A stretch of 64,000 nucleotides of DNA from CAWUFC02 sp963921335 (GCA_963921335.3 CAWUFC020000001.1:992001-1056000), one strand, 5' to 3'; shown: positions 52,964 to 62,445, counted from the stretch's first letter. Numbers and translations: made by a program. The notes: a model not told the origin generated them from the sequence alone.

Positions 52964-54265
52964 GTGAGTGAATCCAAAGCAGAAACCAGCGATCGCCGTC
53001 CTCGTGTCATCGGTCTGACTATCCTCGGCCTGACATTCGGGCTGTTTGGCATGTGGTCTTTGGTTGCACCGTTGCAGAGTGCCGCCCTGGCTCCGGGTAC
53101 CGTGGTCGTTAAGGGTAGCCGCAAGAATATTGAGCACCTTGAGGGCGGTATTGTTGCCGAGATCCCCGTCCGGGATGGCGACCACGTGCAGGAAGGCGAT
53201 CTACTTATTCGCCTGGATGATACTCAGCACCGTGCTCAGCTTGAGATTGCCATGGGCCAGTATTACGCGGTTAAGGCGCGAGAAGCGCGCTTGCTCGCCG
53301 AACGCGATGGCGCAGCAGCGGTTACGTATCCAGAAACGCTGTCGACCCCCGACGATAGCCGCGCTCGCGATGCCATTTATTCTCAGGACCAGGTATTCAG
53401 TGCGCGGCGCGTGGCGCGCCTGGGTGAAATTGGCGTATTAGAGCAGCGTATTCAGCAGCTTGAGGCCCAGGTTGAGGGTGCCGAGGCGATGAGTGCGGGT
53501 AAGAAAAAGCTCACTGCCAGCTACGCAGAGGAAATAGGCGATTTTCGCGAGTTGCTGGAAGAGGGCTTTGCCGACAAACAGCGTCTCCGCGAGTTGGAGC
53601 GCGCCCTGGCCCAGACCGAAGGAGAAGTGGCCCAGCACCAGTCTGACATCGCCCGTATCGGTATTCAGGTTGGTGAAACTCGACTGCAAATCCTGCAGTT
53701 GCAGAAGGATTTTCACACCGCCGTGGTGGATGAACTGGGTGCCACTCAGATCGAAGTCTACGATCTGGATGAGCGCATTCGGGCCCTGACCGACAAAACC
53801 GACCGTACTGATATTCGTGCGCCAGTCGACGGCGTGATCGTCGGCCTGGGCGTGAATACCATCGGTGAAGTGGTGACGCCCGGCGAACCGTTGTTGTTTG
53901 TTGTACCGCAGGAAACTGAGCTCATTGTCGAAGCGCAAGTGAGCCCCGTCGATATTGATCGCGTCACCCAGGGGCAGACTGCTGACATTCGCTTTTCGTC
54001 TTTCAAGACCACCACAACGCCAGTTATTGAGGGTACGGTGATCGGGCTGTCAGCGGATGCCCTGACGCCGCCTGATCCCGGTATGCAGCCATACTACCTG
54101 GCGCGTGTAGAAGTTAGCGAAGAGGGCTATGTCTTGTTGGACAACCTGGAGCTGGTGCCAGGTATGCCTGCGGAAGTGCTGATCAATACTGGCAGCCGTA
54201 CACTGTTTCAATACCTCACCCAACCAATAAGAAACGCGTTCGCACGCTCACTGATCGAGGACTGA
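52964..54265 (+). CDS. HlyD-family periplasmic adaptor of the type I secretion system
   Basis: 433 aa. GTG start; one N-terminal membrane anchor (VIGLTILGLTFGLFGMWSLVAPL, ~16-38), biotinyl-lipoyl half NIEHLEGGIVAEIPVRDGDHVQEGDLLIRLDD (~56-87), a long coiled-coil hairpin (~90-275, for example EIGDFRELLEEGFADKQRLRELERALAQTEGEVAQHQ) and the second lipoyl half DIRAPVDGVIVGLGVNTIGEVV (~283-304) with a C-terminal beta barrel. The PrtE/RsaE subgroup fits. It bridges the ABC permease and the TolC-type channel gene that follows after 1 bp. Confidence 0.95.
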   Translation: MSESKAETSDRRPRVIGLTILGLTFGLFGMWSLVAPLQSAALAPGTVVVKGSRKNIEHLEGGIVAEIPVRDGDHVQEGDLLIRLDDTQHRAQLEIAMGQYYAVKAREARLLAERDGAAAVTYPETLSTPDDSRARDAIYSQDQVFSARRVARLGEIGVLEQRIQQLEAQVEGAEAMSAGKKKLTASYAEEIGDFRELLEEGFADKQRLRELERALAQTEGEVAQHQSDIARIGIQVGETRLQILQLQKDFHTAVVDELGATQIEVYDLDERIRALTDKTDRTDIRAPVDGVIVGLGVNTIGEVVTPGEPLLFVVPQETELIVEAQVSPVDIDRVTQGQTADIRFSSFKTTTTPVIEGTVIGLSADALTPPDPGMQPYYLARVEVSEEGYVLLDNLELVPGMPAEVLINTGSRTLFQYLTQPIRNAFARSLIED

Positions 54266-54266
54266 T

Positions 54267-55586
54267 ATGTTGCGCAACATGCTGATAGCCGGAGCACTGG
54301 CCTGCTGGGCCAACGCCGCACTGGCGGATACCCTGTCCCTGTTTGATGTTTACGCTCAGGCGTTGGAGTCTGATCCCCGGGTCAAAATTGCCCAGCACAA
54401 AGTTGAAATGAGTGAGGCGCGCAAAGATGGCGCCACCGGTCAATTGCTCCCCCAGGCCAGTTTCAGCGGCCAGTGGTCCGATAACGAAGTGGATTTTATC
54501 AATACAGACCTGGCATCACAGTCATACAACGGTGAACGCTATGGCATTCAGGTACGCCAGATGCTGTTCAACTGGAGCACGATTTCGGCGCGCTCCCGTG
54601 CTAAGCAGGTGGTAGCCCAGAGCGAAGCCGAGCTGCTTGATGTCATGGGCATCCTTTTGGTGGATGTGGCCGAGCGCTACTTCCAGGTGCTGTTGGCCGA
54701 TGGCGATCTGCAGTTGATTACGGCGGAGCGTGAGCTGGTGCAGCAGCAGGTGAAGGAAACTGAAGAGTTGTTCGAGCGCAAGCTGGTGCGTATTACCGAC
54801 TTTCTGGAAACCCAGGCACGTGCTGACAAGGTACGCACCGACTTGATTGAGGCGGAAAACCTGGCGGCATTGTCCCGCGAAAATCTCTCCGAACTGACCG
54901 GCACCATCATCGGTGACGTGGCCCCCATACGGGAGGATTTTACCCTGCCGAGGCTTGAGCAAAACATGGAATACTGGACCGAGCAGTCCCTCGCCAGCAA
55001 CGCCATGTTGGTGAGCAAGCGAGAAGCCGTGGAGGCGGCTGACAAAGCGGTGCAGGAACAAAAAGGCGGTCACTACCCAACCCTGGACCTTGTGATCAGT
55101 ACCCAGCGTTCAGACATTGGTTTTGACAACCAGGCGTCTCCGGCTCGCGATACCGAGTATGTTGGCCTCAATGTGAATGTGCCGATTTTTGCCGGGGGCT
55201 CAACCCGTGCCCGCGTTCGCGAAGCCTGGTCACAGTACTACATTGCGCGCGAGGAAGAGGAAGCGGCGCGACGTGAAGTGCTTAAGCGCACCCGTGAGGC
55301 ATGGTTGAATACCCGCTCCAGCCGTAAGCGCATCGATTCAGCGGAGCTCAGCGTGCGCTCAGCCGCGAAAAGCTATGAGGCCATGAGCAAGAGTTTTACC
55401 TACGGCACGGTAACCGCCTCTGATGTGTTGGCGGCCCTGCATGCTCAAACGCGAGCCCAGCGCGATTATCAGGATGCGCTATACAGTTATCTGGTTAACT
55501 GGATGGCGCTAAAGCGTGAGAGCGGTAGCCTGACCTCCGGTGATCTTGAGCAACTCAACGAATGGTTGATGGCCGATAACGCCTGA
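54267..55586 (+). CDS. TolC-family outer membrane channel of the type I secretion system
   Basis: 439 aa. Signal peptide (MLRNMLIAGALACWANAALA), then two structural repeats of the outer-membrane efflux protein family (DTLSLFDVYAQALESDPRVKIAQ at the start; AVEEQKGGHYPTLDLVIS-like VQEQKGGHYPTLDLVIS mid-protein; GLNVNVPIFAGGSTRARVREA). Long alpha-helical barrel segments and SYEAMSKSFTYGTVTASDVLAALHAQ near the end are typical. It completes the exporter with the two preceding genes; spacing of 1 bp to the adaptor gene shows an operon. Confidence 0.94.
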   Translation: MLRNMLIAGALACWANAALADTLSLFDVYAQALESDPRVKIAQHKVEMSEARKDGATGQLLPQASFSGQWSDNEVDFINTDLASQSYNGERYGIQVRQMLFNWSTISARSRAKQVVAQSEAELLDVMGILLVDVAERYFQVLLADGDLQLITAERELVQQQVKETEELFERKLVRITDFLETQARADKVRTDLIEAENLAALSRENLSELTGTIIGDVAPIREDFTLPRLEQNMEYWTEQSLASNAMLVSKREAVEAADKAVQEQKGGHYPTLDLVISTQRSDIGFDNQASPARDTEYVGLNVNVPIFAGGSTRARVREAWSQYYIAREEEEAARREVLKRTREAWLNTRSSRKRIDSAELSVRSAAKSYEAMSKSFTYGTVTASDVLAALHAQTRAQRDYQDALYSYLVNWMALKRESGSLTSGDLEQLNEWLMADNA

Positions 55587-55598
55587 TAGCAGCAGTCG

Positions 55599-56783
55599 GT
55601 GAAAATCGCCGTCAACATTCATTGCCTGCACCCACCCCTGACGGGGGTGGGTCACTATGCCCGCAACCTGTTGTTGCGCCTGCGGGATGATCCGCGCGTT
55701 GAACAGTTGGTGGGAATTAGCCACTTTGGTTGGCATTCCCAGCAGCAGGTCTTCGATATCATCAGTCATAGTCGTGGCTACGAGCATATAGAACAGCATC
55801 AGGTACCGGGTTTGCCGAGGCGCATTTGGAATCGCGCCCGTCGCATGGCGCCGGGTTTGCCAGGCGCTGGCAGAGTGAGGGCGTGGCTCACCCATCGTTT
55901 GGCAGCTCGCGAGCGTGCCCGCTGCGCAGGTTTTGTCTACTGGGAGCCCAATTACCTCATGCTGCCGCTGGATAACCCGGCGCTCGTTACCGTGCACGAT
56001 TTGTCCCATTTACGGTTTCCCGAATACCACCCGCCGGTGCGTCTGCGCGAACTGGATCGGTTACCAGACACGCTGCGCCGTGCCTCAGCAATAGCGGCGG
56101 TGTCAGAGTTTACCCGCTCTGAAATTAGCAGTTACTTCGATGTGGATGCCGACCAGATTGCAGTTGTGCCGCCAGCCGTGAGCGGCGTGTTCCGGCCTGC
56201 CAGCGAGGATGAGGTCGAACACCTGCGTGACCGTTATAGCCTGCCCACGCAGTTTGTGCTGTTCGCAGGTACCCTCGAGCCGCGCAAGAACCTGCTGCGT
56301 TTGCTGCAGGCCTACTGTCAACTGCCTGAGGCCCTGCAAGCTGAGTACCCCTTGGTGCTGGCCGGGGGCGACGGTTGGCATCTGGAGGAATTTGAGGCGC
56401 TGTGGGCGCAACTCGATACCCGTCATATTCATCGGCTGGGTTATGTGTCCAGAGAGAGCCTCCCCGTGCTGTTGAGCGCCGCCAGTTTGCTGGTGTATCC
56501 CTCGGTATACGAGGGCTTTGGTATGCCCATACTGGAGGCGATGGCCTGCGACACCGCGGTGCTGACGTCTGATCGCGCCTCCATGCCTGAAGTGGCCGCC
56601 GGTGCGGCGGAATTGATCGATCCATTCAGTATGGAATCCATCGCTGAGGGTCTTGAGCGTTGCCTGGTGGCACCGGACTATCGCAAACAGCTTCTGGAGC
56701 GGGGTCGTGTGGTTGCGGCACAGCATAACTGGCAGGATTCAGCGGACGGGTTGCTGAACGCGCTGGCGGCTATTGCTCCCTGA
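55599..56783 (+). CDS. Glycosyltransferase family 4 protein
   Basis: 394 aa, GT-B fold. N-terminal acceptor domain (VNIHCLHPPLTGVGHYARNLLLRL; VHDLSHLRFPEYHP; AVSEFTRSEIS), donor domain with FVLFAGTLEPRKNLLRLLQAY (~221-241) and the EX7E stretch YPSVYEGFGMPILEAMACDTAVLTSDRASMPEVAAGAAELIDP (~304-346). The start is a GTG at 55599, 12 bp after the channel gene. Probably retaining, transferring mannose- or glucose-like sugar to a surface glycan; acceptor unknown. The operon position behind an exporter suggests a glycan that anchors or decorates the exported protein. Confidence 0.88.
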   Translation: MKIAVNIHCLHPPLTGVGHYARNLLLRLRDDPRVEQLVGISHFGWHSQQQVFDIISHSRGYEHIEQHQVPGLPRRIWNRARRMAPGLPGAGRVRAWLTHRLAARERARCAGFVYWEPNYLMLPLDNPALVTVHDLSHLRFPEYHPPVRLRELDRLPDTLRRASAIAAVSEFTRSEISSYFDVDADQIAVVPPAVSGVFRPASEDEVEHLRDRYSLPTQFVLFAGTLEPRKNLLRLLQAYCQLPEALQAEYPLVLAGGDGWHLEEFEALWAQLDTRHIHRLGYVSRESLPVLLSAASLLVYPSVYEGFGMPILEAMACDTAVLTSDRASMPEVAAGAAELIDPFSMESIAEGLERCLVAPDYRKQLLERGRVVAAQHNWQDSADGLLNALAAIAP

Positions 56784-56785
56784 TC

Positions 56786-57046
56786 ATGGCGGGCGAAACC
56801 CCCAACGGGCTGCTGCAAACCATGCAACAGGAGGACAAGGCCCGGCACATCATCTGCAGTTTCATGTCGGTGATGGCCATGCAGTTTGTCGTCAGCGTTT
56901 GGCTGGCGGTGTGCCTGGTGCTGTTGTTGGGGCTGGTTAAAGAGCTATGGGACCTCACCATCGGCACTGGTTTTAGCTGGTACGATATAGTGGCAAATGT
57001 GGTCGGGGTGGCATTCGCCGTGTTGGTTCTGATGCCGGGGTTTTAA
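56786..57046 (+). CDS. Small two-helix membrane protein (VanZ/YfiM-like motif)
   Basis: 86 aa with two or three hydrophobic helices (FMSVMAMQFVVSVWLAVCLVLLLGLV; IVANVVGVAFAVLVLMPGF). The pattern DKARHIICSF at the start, G-L-V-K-E-L-W-D in the middle and GFSWYDIVANVVG near the end resembles the VanZ/YfiM (DUF2279) families, but the match is short. It starts 2 bp after the glycosyltransferase stop and precedes the methyltransferase by 27 bp. The role is unknown; a membrane component of the glycan locus is likely. Confidence 0.7.
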   Translation: MAGETPNGLLQTMQQEDKARHIICSFMSVMAMQFVVSVWLAVCLVLLLGLVKELWDLTIGTGFSWYDIVANVVGVAFAVLVLMPGF

Positions 57047-57073
57047 GCGTGCGGCCAGCACCAGGTAAAAAAG

Positions 57074-58543
57074 ATGACTGACGAACAAATAATACAAGAG
57101 CAAGATGCCGGCGGCTTAAGTTCAGAAGAGCTGATGGCGCGCATCCGCGAGGAGGCGCGCTTCCTGGAGCAGGTGGTTGAAGAGCAGCCACTGGTGCGGC
57201 GTACCCCGGAGCTCCCTGAATGGCGGGCCCCCAGTCTCGAATTCCCTGTAAAAGCGGTGTATCACGTCAACGAATTCCTCGTCTATGACGGCGTGGAATT
57301 TGTAGTGAATGCCTATCGCGGCATTTTGCGGCGGGAGGCGGATGAGTCCGGCCTGGATACCTACGTGGCCTTTTTAAGAGAGCAGGGCCCACAGGAAAAA
57401 ATGGCCATCCTGCTAAACCTGTTGGAGTCCGACGAAGCCAGGGCCAGTGGCGTACACGTGCAAGGTATTCGCTGGGAGAAGTTTGCCCGGCGCCACGCTG
57501 AGAAATGGTGGTTTCAGCGCCGCGGCTTTCAGACCTTGTTTAAATTGGTGCGACAGTTACAACGCAATAACCTGCAAGATTACACGCTCTACAACGAGGG
57601 GCAGCGCCAGCACTCCCAGCGCGCCATTAACACTTACCTGGGTAAGCAGCATGAAATGGCTGCGTACCTGGAGCAGCGGCAACAACAGATCGCGGTCGAC
57701 CATGAACAGTTGCACGCAGTGGTGGCCCACTACCGGCAGGACATGCAGGCCGTGCGCCAGCAAATGTTGGGGCAGCAGGCGCAGTTGAATGCATTGCTGA
57801 ACGAATTGCGTGACAAGGTGAACGGCGGCGAGTTACGCCCGGAGCAGGAAGTGCAGTTGGCGACGCATGCCAGTGATAAGTTGGATGCTTTCTACCTGGC
57901 TTTTGAAAATGCGGCTCGCGGTGACGAGTCAGAGATTCGTGATCAGTTATCGGTGTATTTGCCCCACTTGAAAGCAGCGGGCACGGTCACCACAGGCGCA
58001 CCGCTGCTGGATGTAGGCAGTGGTCGTGGTGAGTGGTTGGCACTGTTGCGCGATGAGGGCCTGTCTGCGAAAGGTGTGGACGTCTCGGCGGTACTGGCCG
58101 ATCACTGTGCCCGTCAGAACCTGGATGTCACCGTGGCAGATGGTATTGCGCACCTGCGCAGCCTGCCCGACGCGAGCCTGGGCGCTGTCAGTGCCTTTCA
58201 TGTGATTGAGCACCTGCCCTTCGAAAGCCTGTATGACCTGGTGGAACAGTGCTTTCGGGTACTCGTGCCCGGCGGTGTGGTGATCTTTGAAACCCCAAAC
58301 CCGGAAAACCTCATGGTGGGTAGCCATACCTTCTATCATGACCCCACCCATCGCAATCCGATTACACCAACACTGATTGAATTTTTGTTGCAGCATCTGG
58401 GTCTGGAAAACACAGAGCTGTTGCGTCTGCACCCGTATCCTGCGGATGCATTGGTTGTGGGTATGGACCCACTGACCGACCGTATCAATGGTGCTTTCTG
58501 TGGGCCGCAGGACTTTGCCGTGCTGGGTTACAAGCCCGCATGA
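57074..58543 (+). CDS. DUF4214-containing SAM-dependent methyltransferase
   Basis: 489 aa. An N-terminal region (residues ~65-125: FVVNAYRGILRREADESGLDTYVAFLREQGPQEKMAILLNLLES) matches the DUF4214 pattern. A Gln-rich coiled-coil (~155-275) follows, then a class I methyltransferase: PLLDVGSGRGEWLALL (SAM motif I, ~313-328), VTVADGIAHLRSLPDASLGAVSAFHVIEHLPFESL (~352-386) and VPGGVVIFETPNPEN (~397-411). Methylated substrate unknown; sugar or glycan ends are plausible given neighbours. The stop overlaps the next glycosyltransferase start (ATGA). The DUF4214 domain recurs in the secreted protein at 62446. Confidence 0.87.
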   Translation: MTDEQIIQEQDAGGLSSEELMARIREEARFLEQVVEEQPLVRRTPELPEWRAPSLEFPVKAVYHVNEFLVYDGVEFVVNAYRGILRREADESGLDTYVAFLREQGPQEKMAILLNLLESDEARASGVHVQGIRWEKFARRHAEKWWFQRRGFQTLFKLVRQLQRNNLQDYTLYNEGQRQHSQRAINTYLGKQHEMAAYLEQRQQQIAVDHEQLHAVVAHYRQDMQAVRQQMLGQQAQLNALLNELRDKVNGGELRPEQEVQLATHASDKLDAFYLAFENAARGDESEIRDQLSVYLPHLKAAGTVTTGAPLLDVGSGRGEWLALLRDEGLSAKGVDVSAVLADHCARQNLDVTVADGIAHLRSLPDASLGAVSAFHVIEHLPFESLYDLVEQCFRVLVPGGVVIFETPNPENLMVGSHTFYHDPTHRNPITPTLIEFLLQHLGLENTELLRLHPYPADALVVGMDPLTDRINGAFCGPQDFAVLGYKPA

Positions 58544-59565
58544 AGATCCTGGTCGCAGCCAATAAAGTACCCTTTATGCCCGGCGGGGCCGATTACCACA
58601 TCAATGGTTTGGTAAGCGCCCTGCAGGCGTTCGGGCACGAGGTGGAGCTGCTGCAGTTGCCGTTTCGTTTCTCGCCGGAGAGCGAGGTGCAGCGGGCAAT
58701 GGACAACGCTCGTGGGAGTGATGTGAATCGGCCAAACGGTGTCAGCGTCGATGCGCTGATCAGCCTTCAGTTTCCTGCGTATGGCATGCAGCATGATAAT
58801 CACCGGGCCTGGGTGATGCACCAGCACCGGGCCGTGTACGAACTCTATGAGCAGCAGCCCGGCAGTGACGCATTGGCAGCATTGAAAGCATCCATTGCTG
58901 ACTTTGATATTCAGTCGCTTGAGAACACGCAAGCCCTGTTTGCCAACTCTCGGCGCGTGGCTGAGCGTCTCAAGCAATTTAACGGTCTGGATGCAGAGCC
59001 CTTGTACCACCCGCCTCATGGGGCTGGGCAATTCTTCTGCGAAGATCCCTGGGACTACTTTTTTGTGCCCAGTCGGCTGGAGTCACTGAAGCGACAGGAT
59101 TTGGTGATTCGAGCTGCGGCACATATGAAGAGTGGCGCCAAGATTCTGATAGGCGGTGACGGCGGGCAGCGCCCCCAGTATCAACAGCTGATCGCGGATC
59201 TGAAGGTGGGTGACCGGGTGCAGTTGATTGGCCGCTTCACCGAGGCAGAGAAACGGGTGCTCTATGCTCGTGCACTGGGCGTGGTGTTTGTGCCACAGGA
59301 TGAAGACTACGGCTACATTACCCTCGAGGCGATGTTGTCTTCCAAGCCGGTCATTACCTGCACTGATTCGGGCGGACCGCTGGAGTTTGTCGTCAACGGT
59401 GAAACAGGCCGCATCGTGTCGCCAGAACCCGAGCAGCTGGCAGAAGCCATGGATGATTATTGGCATCGTAAACAGCGGGCGGCGGCCATGGGTATGGCCG
59501 GGCGTGAGCAGCTACAGGCCAAGAATATCAGCTGGACCCGCGTGGTCGAGCGCCTGCTGGCCTAG
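58540..59565 (+). CDS. Glycosyltransferase family 4 protein
   Basis: 341 aa, GT-B. Start MKILVAANKVPFMPGGADYHINGLVSAL; donor domain FFVPSRLESLKRQDLVIRAAAHM (~171-193), VQLIGRFTEAEKRVLYARALGVVFVPQDEDYGYITLEAMLSSKPVITCTDSGGPLEFVVNGETGRIVSPEP (~227-297). The E-x7-E motif is DYGYITLEAM. Overlaps the methyltransferase gene by 4 bp. It is paralogous to the N-terminal half of the next gene, sharing DEDYG-ITLEA and CTDSGG. Sugar and acceptor unknown. Confidence 0.88.
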   Translation: MKILVAANKVPFMPGGADYHINGLVSALQAFGHEVELLQLPFRFSPESEVQRAMDNARGSDVNRPNGVSVDALISLQFPAYGMQHDNHRAWVMHQHRAVYELYEQQPGSDALAALKASIADFDIQSLENTQALFANSRRVAERLKQFNGLDAEPLYHPPHGAGQFFCEDPWDYFFVPSRLESLKRQDLVIRAAAHMKSGAKILIGGDGGQRPQYQQLIADLKVGDRVQLIGRFTEAEKRVLYARALGVVFVPQDEDYGYITLEAMLSSKPVITCTDSGGPLEFVVNGETGRIVSPEPEQLAEAMDDYWHRKQRAAAMGMAGREQLQAKNISWTRVVERLLA

Positions 59566-59588
59566 CTTCAGCGCATGGTGGCCCACCC

Positions 59589-61976
59589 ATGAAAATCGCC
59601 ATTGTCGCGCCCTCCGGTGTGCCCTACGCCGTGGGTGGGGCCGAGAAGCTTTGGTGGGGCATGCTGAATGCCTTTAGACGGTTCAGCGACCACGAAGTCG
59701 AGCTGATTAAGCTACCCGCGCCGGAGCGCAATTTTGCCGAGGTGATTGCCAGCTACCGCCAGTTTTCTGAACTGAATCTGGATCATTTTGACCGGGTCAT
59801 TAGCACCAAGTATCCCGCGTGGATGGTGCGGCACGACAATCATCATGTTTACCTGCAGCACACCTTGCGGGGCTTGTACGACACCTACCCTGAACACCTT
59901 TCCAAAGATATTCAGGACTGGCCTGAGCCATTGGCGCGCTTGCGCGAATTGTTAGGTGAGCCCCCCAGCCCTGATTTGCGCGCTGCAGTGTTTGACGAGA
60001 TCGAGCAGGCGCAGTGCCACGGCGATTGGCAACACTGGTTTGCCTTTCCTGGGCCGCTGAGCCGTGCAGTGATTCACTGGCTCGATCGTTCGGCCCTGCA
60101 GCCTGGGCTGATCAACAAATTCATGGCTATCTCGCATAATGTTGCCGGCCGCGAGGGCTACTTTCCCGCCTATGTGCCGGTGCAGGTGATTCATCACCCC
60201 AGCGACCTGGTGGCTGTAAACCCGCAGTCGGGTGATTACCTGTTTACTGCCAGCCGTCTGGACAGTCCTAAGCGTATCGATCTGCTCATTCGAGCGGTGC
60301 GGCAAGTCGAGGGTGATATGCAGCTGCGCATTGCGGGTGCGGGCCCGGATGAGGATCGCCTGCGCCAAATTGCCGGGGATGACGAGCGCATACAGTTTCT
60401 GGGTCGCATCACTGATGATGAGATTGCCAGGCAATATGCGGGTGCGCTGGCAGTGGGTTTTGTACCAGCCGATGAGGACTATGGCCTGATCACATTGGAA
60501 GCATTGCAGGCGGGCAAGCCGGTGATCAGTTGCACGGACAGTGGCGGCGTCGAAGAACTGATCGCTGACGGTGAAACCGGTTGGTTGTGTGCCCCTGAAC
60601 CAGCAGACCTTGCCCAGCGCCTGCAATGGCTTTACTCAGACCCCGATCAGGCCCGGCAGATGGAGCGTGCCTGCCTCGAGCGGGGTCGTCAGGTCAACTG
60701 GCGCGATACGCTCAATCGCCTGCTGGATGGGCACAATGCCCTGGATAATGATGGCTACCTGCAGCGGGGCAAGCCGAAAAAGATTGTAGTGGCGGTGAGT
60801 TTTCCCATCCACCCGGCCAGAAGCGGTGGGCAGAATCGTGTCTATCATCTGTACCGCCATATCGCCTATTTTACGCCGGTGACGCTGGTCACTTTGTGTA
60901 GTCATTCCATGGCGCGTACAGAAGTTGAAATTGCCCCTGGTCTCACAGAGATTCGAATTCCCAAATCGGCCACGCACGAACGGGCCGAGGCAGCGCTGGA
61001 GCGAGAGTTGGGGGTGTCTGTGGGGGACCTTTACGCCATGGCGCATATCGAGCAGACCCCCGAATACCTGGAGGCACTTAAAGCCGCCTGCCTTGACGCA
61101 GACCTGGCTATTGCCTCCCATTGCTACCTGTACCCGGCCATTCGCGCGGTATACCGGGGACCGGTGATCTACGAAGCGCATAATGTCGAGTTAGATATGA
61201 AAACCGCGTTGCTGGGTCAATCGGAACTGGCCACTCACTGGTTGGAACAGGCCCGGACGGTTGAGCAGGCCTGCATTGATGACAGTGTTTGGCTGGCGGC
61301 TTGCTCCGCGGGTGATCTACAGCGTTTCGAGGCCCTGTATGGTGTTCGCCCCGAAAAATGTGGCGAGGCGCCTAATGGTGTGAATATTTGTACTGAGCCC
61401 TTGTCCCCCCATAACAAACGCCGCTTGCGTCGGCGTCTGAGCCTCGGCGAGCGCCCGATTGCCCTCTTTATGGGCAGTTGGCATGGCCCCAATATCGCCG
61501 CTGCCCGCTATATTGTCGATACGCTGGCGCCCGCATTGCCTGGCCTTAATTTTTGGCTGATTGGTACCGTTTGCCGGGAGTTTCAGTCTGCCGCAACCCC
61601 AGTGAATACAAGGCTTTGGGGTGAAATCAGCGAAGCTGACAAGTGGCAGCTCTTGCAGGTGGCTGACTTGGCCCTGAACCCAGTGGACAGCGGTGGCGGT
61701 AGTAATCTCAAGATGGCGGAGTATGCCGCGGCCCTGTTGCCCATAGTGAGCACCCCCCACGGGGCCCGCGGGCTGGCCTTTAACCCGCAAAAACACTTGC
61801 TGCTGGCGGATTTGGACTATTTTGAAAAAAAATTGCATGAACTGGTCAACCAGCTGGATTCGGCCGCGTTAGAGCATATGTCAGCAGAAGCTCGCGCGGT
61901 TTCTGTTGACCGCCATGACTGGCGTGGCATTGCCCGAGGCTTTTATCGCGACATTGTTACACTGTGCGCTATATAA
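59589..61976 (+). CDS. Two-domain glycosyltransferase (GT4-GT4 fusion)
   Basis: 795 aa with two GT-B units. Unit 1 (~1-385): MKIAIVAPSGVPYAVGGAEKLWWGML, YLFTASRLDSPKRIDLLIRAV and FVPADEDYGLITLEALQAGKPVISCTDSGG. Unit 2 (~395-795): KKIVVAVSFPIHPARSGGQNRVYHLYRHI, VIYEAHNVELDMK, IALFMGSWHGPNIAAARYIVDTLA and NPVDSGGGSNLKMAEYAAALLPIVSTPHGARGL. Unit 1 is homologous to the preceding gene; unit 2 belongs to a different GT branch. It could add two sugars in succession. It is the last gene before the promoter region of the secreted protein. Confidence 0.9.
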   Translation: MKIAIVAPSGVPYAVGGAEKLWWGMLNAFRRFSDHEVELIKLPAPERNFAEVIASYRQFSELNLDHFDRVISTKYPAWMVRHDNHHVYLQHTLRGLYDTYPEHLSKDIQDWPEPLARLRELLGEPPSPDLRAAVFDEIEQAQCHGDWQHWFAFPGPLSRAVIHWLDRSALQPGLINKFMAISHNVAGREGYFPAYVPVQVIHHPSDLVAVNPQSGDYLFTASRLDSPKRIDLLIRAVRQVEGDMQLRIAGAGPDEDRLRQIAGDDERIQFLGRITDDEIARQYAGALAVGFVPADEDYGLITLEALQAGKPVISCTDSGGVEELIADGETGWLCAPEPADLAQRLQWLYSDPDQARQMERACLERGRQVNWRDTLNRLLDGHNALDNDGYLQRGKPKKIVVAVSFPIHPARSGGQNRVYHLYRHIAYFTPVTLVTLCSHSMARTEVEIAPGLTEIRIPKSATHERAEAALERELGVSVGDLYAMAHIEQTPEYLEALKAACLDADLAIASHCYLYPAIRAVYRGPVIYEAHNVELDMKTALLGQSELATHWLEQARTVEQACIDDSVWLAACSAGDLQRFEALYGVRPEKCGEAPNGVNICTEPLSPHNKRRLRRRLSLGERPIALFMGSWHGPNIAAARYIVDTLAPALPGLNFWLIGTVCREFQSAATPVNTRLWGEISEADKWQLLQVADLALNPVDSGGGSNLKMAEYAAALLPIVSTPHGARGLAFNPQKHLLLADLDYFEKKLHELVNQLDSAALEHMSAEARAVSVDRHDWRGIARGFYRDIVTLCAI

Positions 61977-62143
61977 GCTACAATGCATGCCACTTTAGGC
62001 AGGTAAGCATCTTGCCTTTGGTTATTGCGGTTGTGGACACCGGTTAAGCCATAAGCTAAGGCGGTATTTTGGGCAGAAATGCAGGACTTCGACGGGAGTT
62101 TGGCAATTCTTCACAAAACACCAAAATAGCAAAATAAAATGGT

Positions 62144-62172
62144 TTGACAGGGGTTTACGGCCGATATATAAC
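62144..62172 (+). promoter_or_regulatory. Strong sigma-70 promoter for the secreted DUF4214 protein
   Basis: Consensus -35 TTGACA (62144-62149), 17-nt spacer, -10 TATAAC (62167-62172). Transcription would start near 62179, giving a 267-nt leader. It is the best promoter by eye in the window and suits a highly expressed surface protein. The 469-bp gap 61977-62445 contains no credible gene. Confidence 0.75.
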
Positions 62173-62216
62173 TTGCTTTGTCAGGATTTGTTTCACTGAT
62201 GGCTTTGCCTGTGTTC

Positions 62217-62228
62217 CCGATATATCGG
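62217..62228. promoter_or_regulatory. Palindrome CCGATATATCGG in the leader
   Basis: A perfect 12-bp dyad about 40 nt downstream of the predicted start site. The first nine bases, CCGATATAT, also occur at 62161-62169 overlapping the -10 box, so a common repressor could contact both. Confidence 0.4.
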
Positions 62229-62382
62229 TACTTGTTCGGAATTCGGGTCTCAGACAAACGAGTAGCCAAGTGTGATGAACAAGCCTGGAAAGGGAAGATG
62301 CAGAATAAAGCTGTAAGTAATAAAGCTGCATTCGACCTAACGGAAGATGCGGTAGCGTTTTCTCTTTCTTTGGAGAGATAAA

Positions 62383-62398
62383 AACTAAAATTTTAGTT
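62383..62398 (+). promoter_or_regulatory. Leader palindrome AACTAAAATTTTAGTT
   Basis: A perfect 16-bp A+T-rich dyad 47 nt upstream of the ATG, preceded by a short TCTCT...AGAGA hairpin. In the mRNA these would form leader stem-loops, which could stabilise the message or tune translation. AGGAG (62431-62435), 10 nt before the ATG, is the ribosome-binding site. Confidence 0.4.
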
Positions 62399-62445
62399 GT
62401 TGTTTAACCATTTAATTATTGCAATTGGATAGGAGTGTCATTTCT

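Noticed and set aside
62178..62381. 67-codon open frame in the leader of the secreted protein gene
   Set aside because: Begins at TTG right at the predicted transcription start, has no ribosome-binding site, and its composition looks like untranslated leader.
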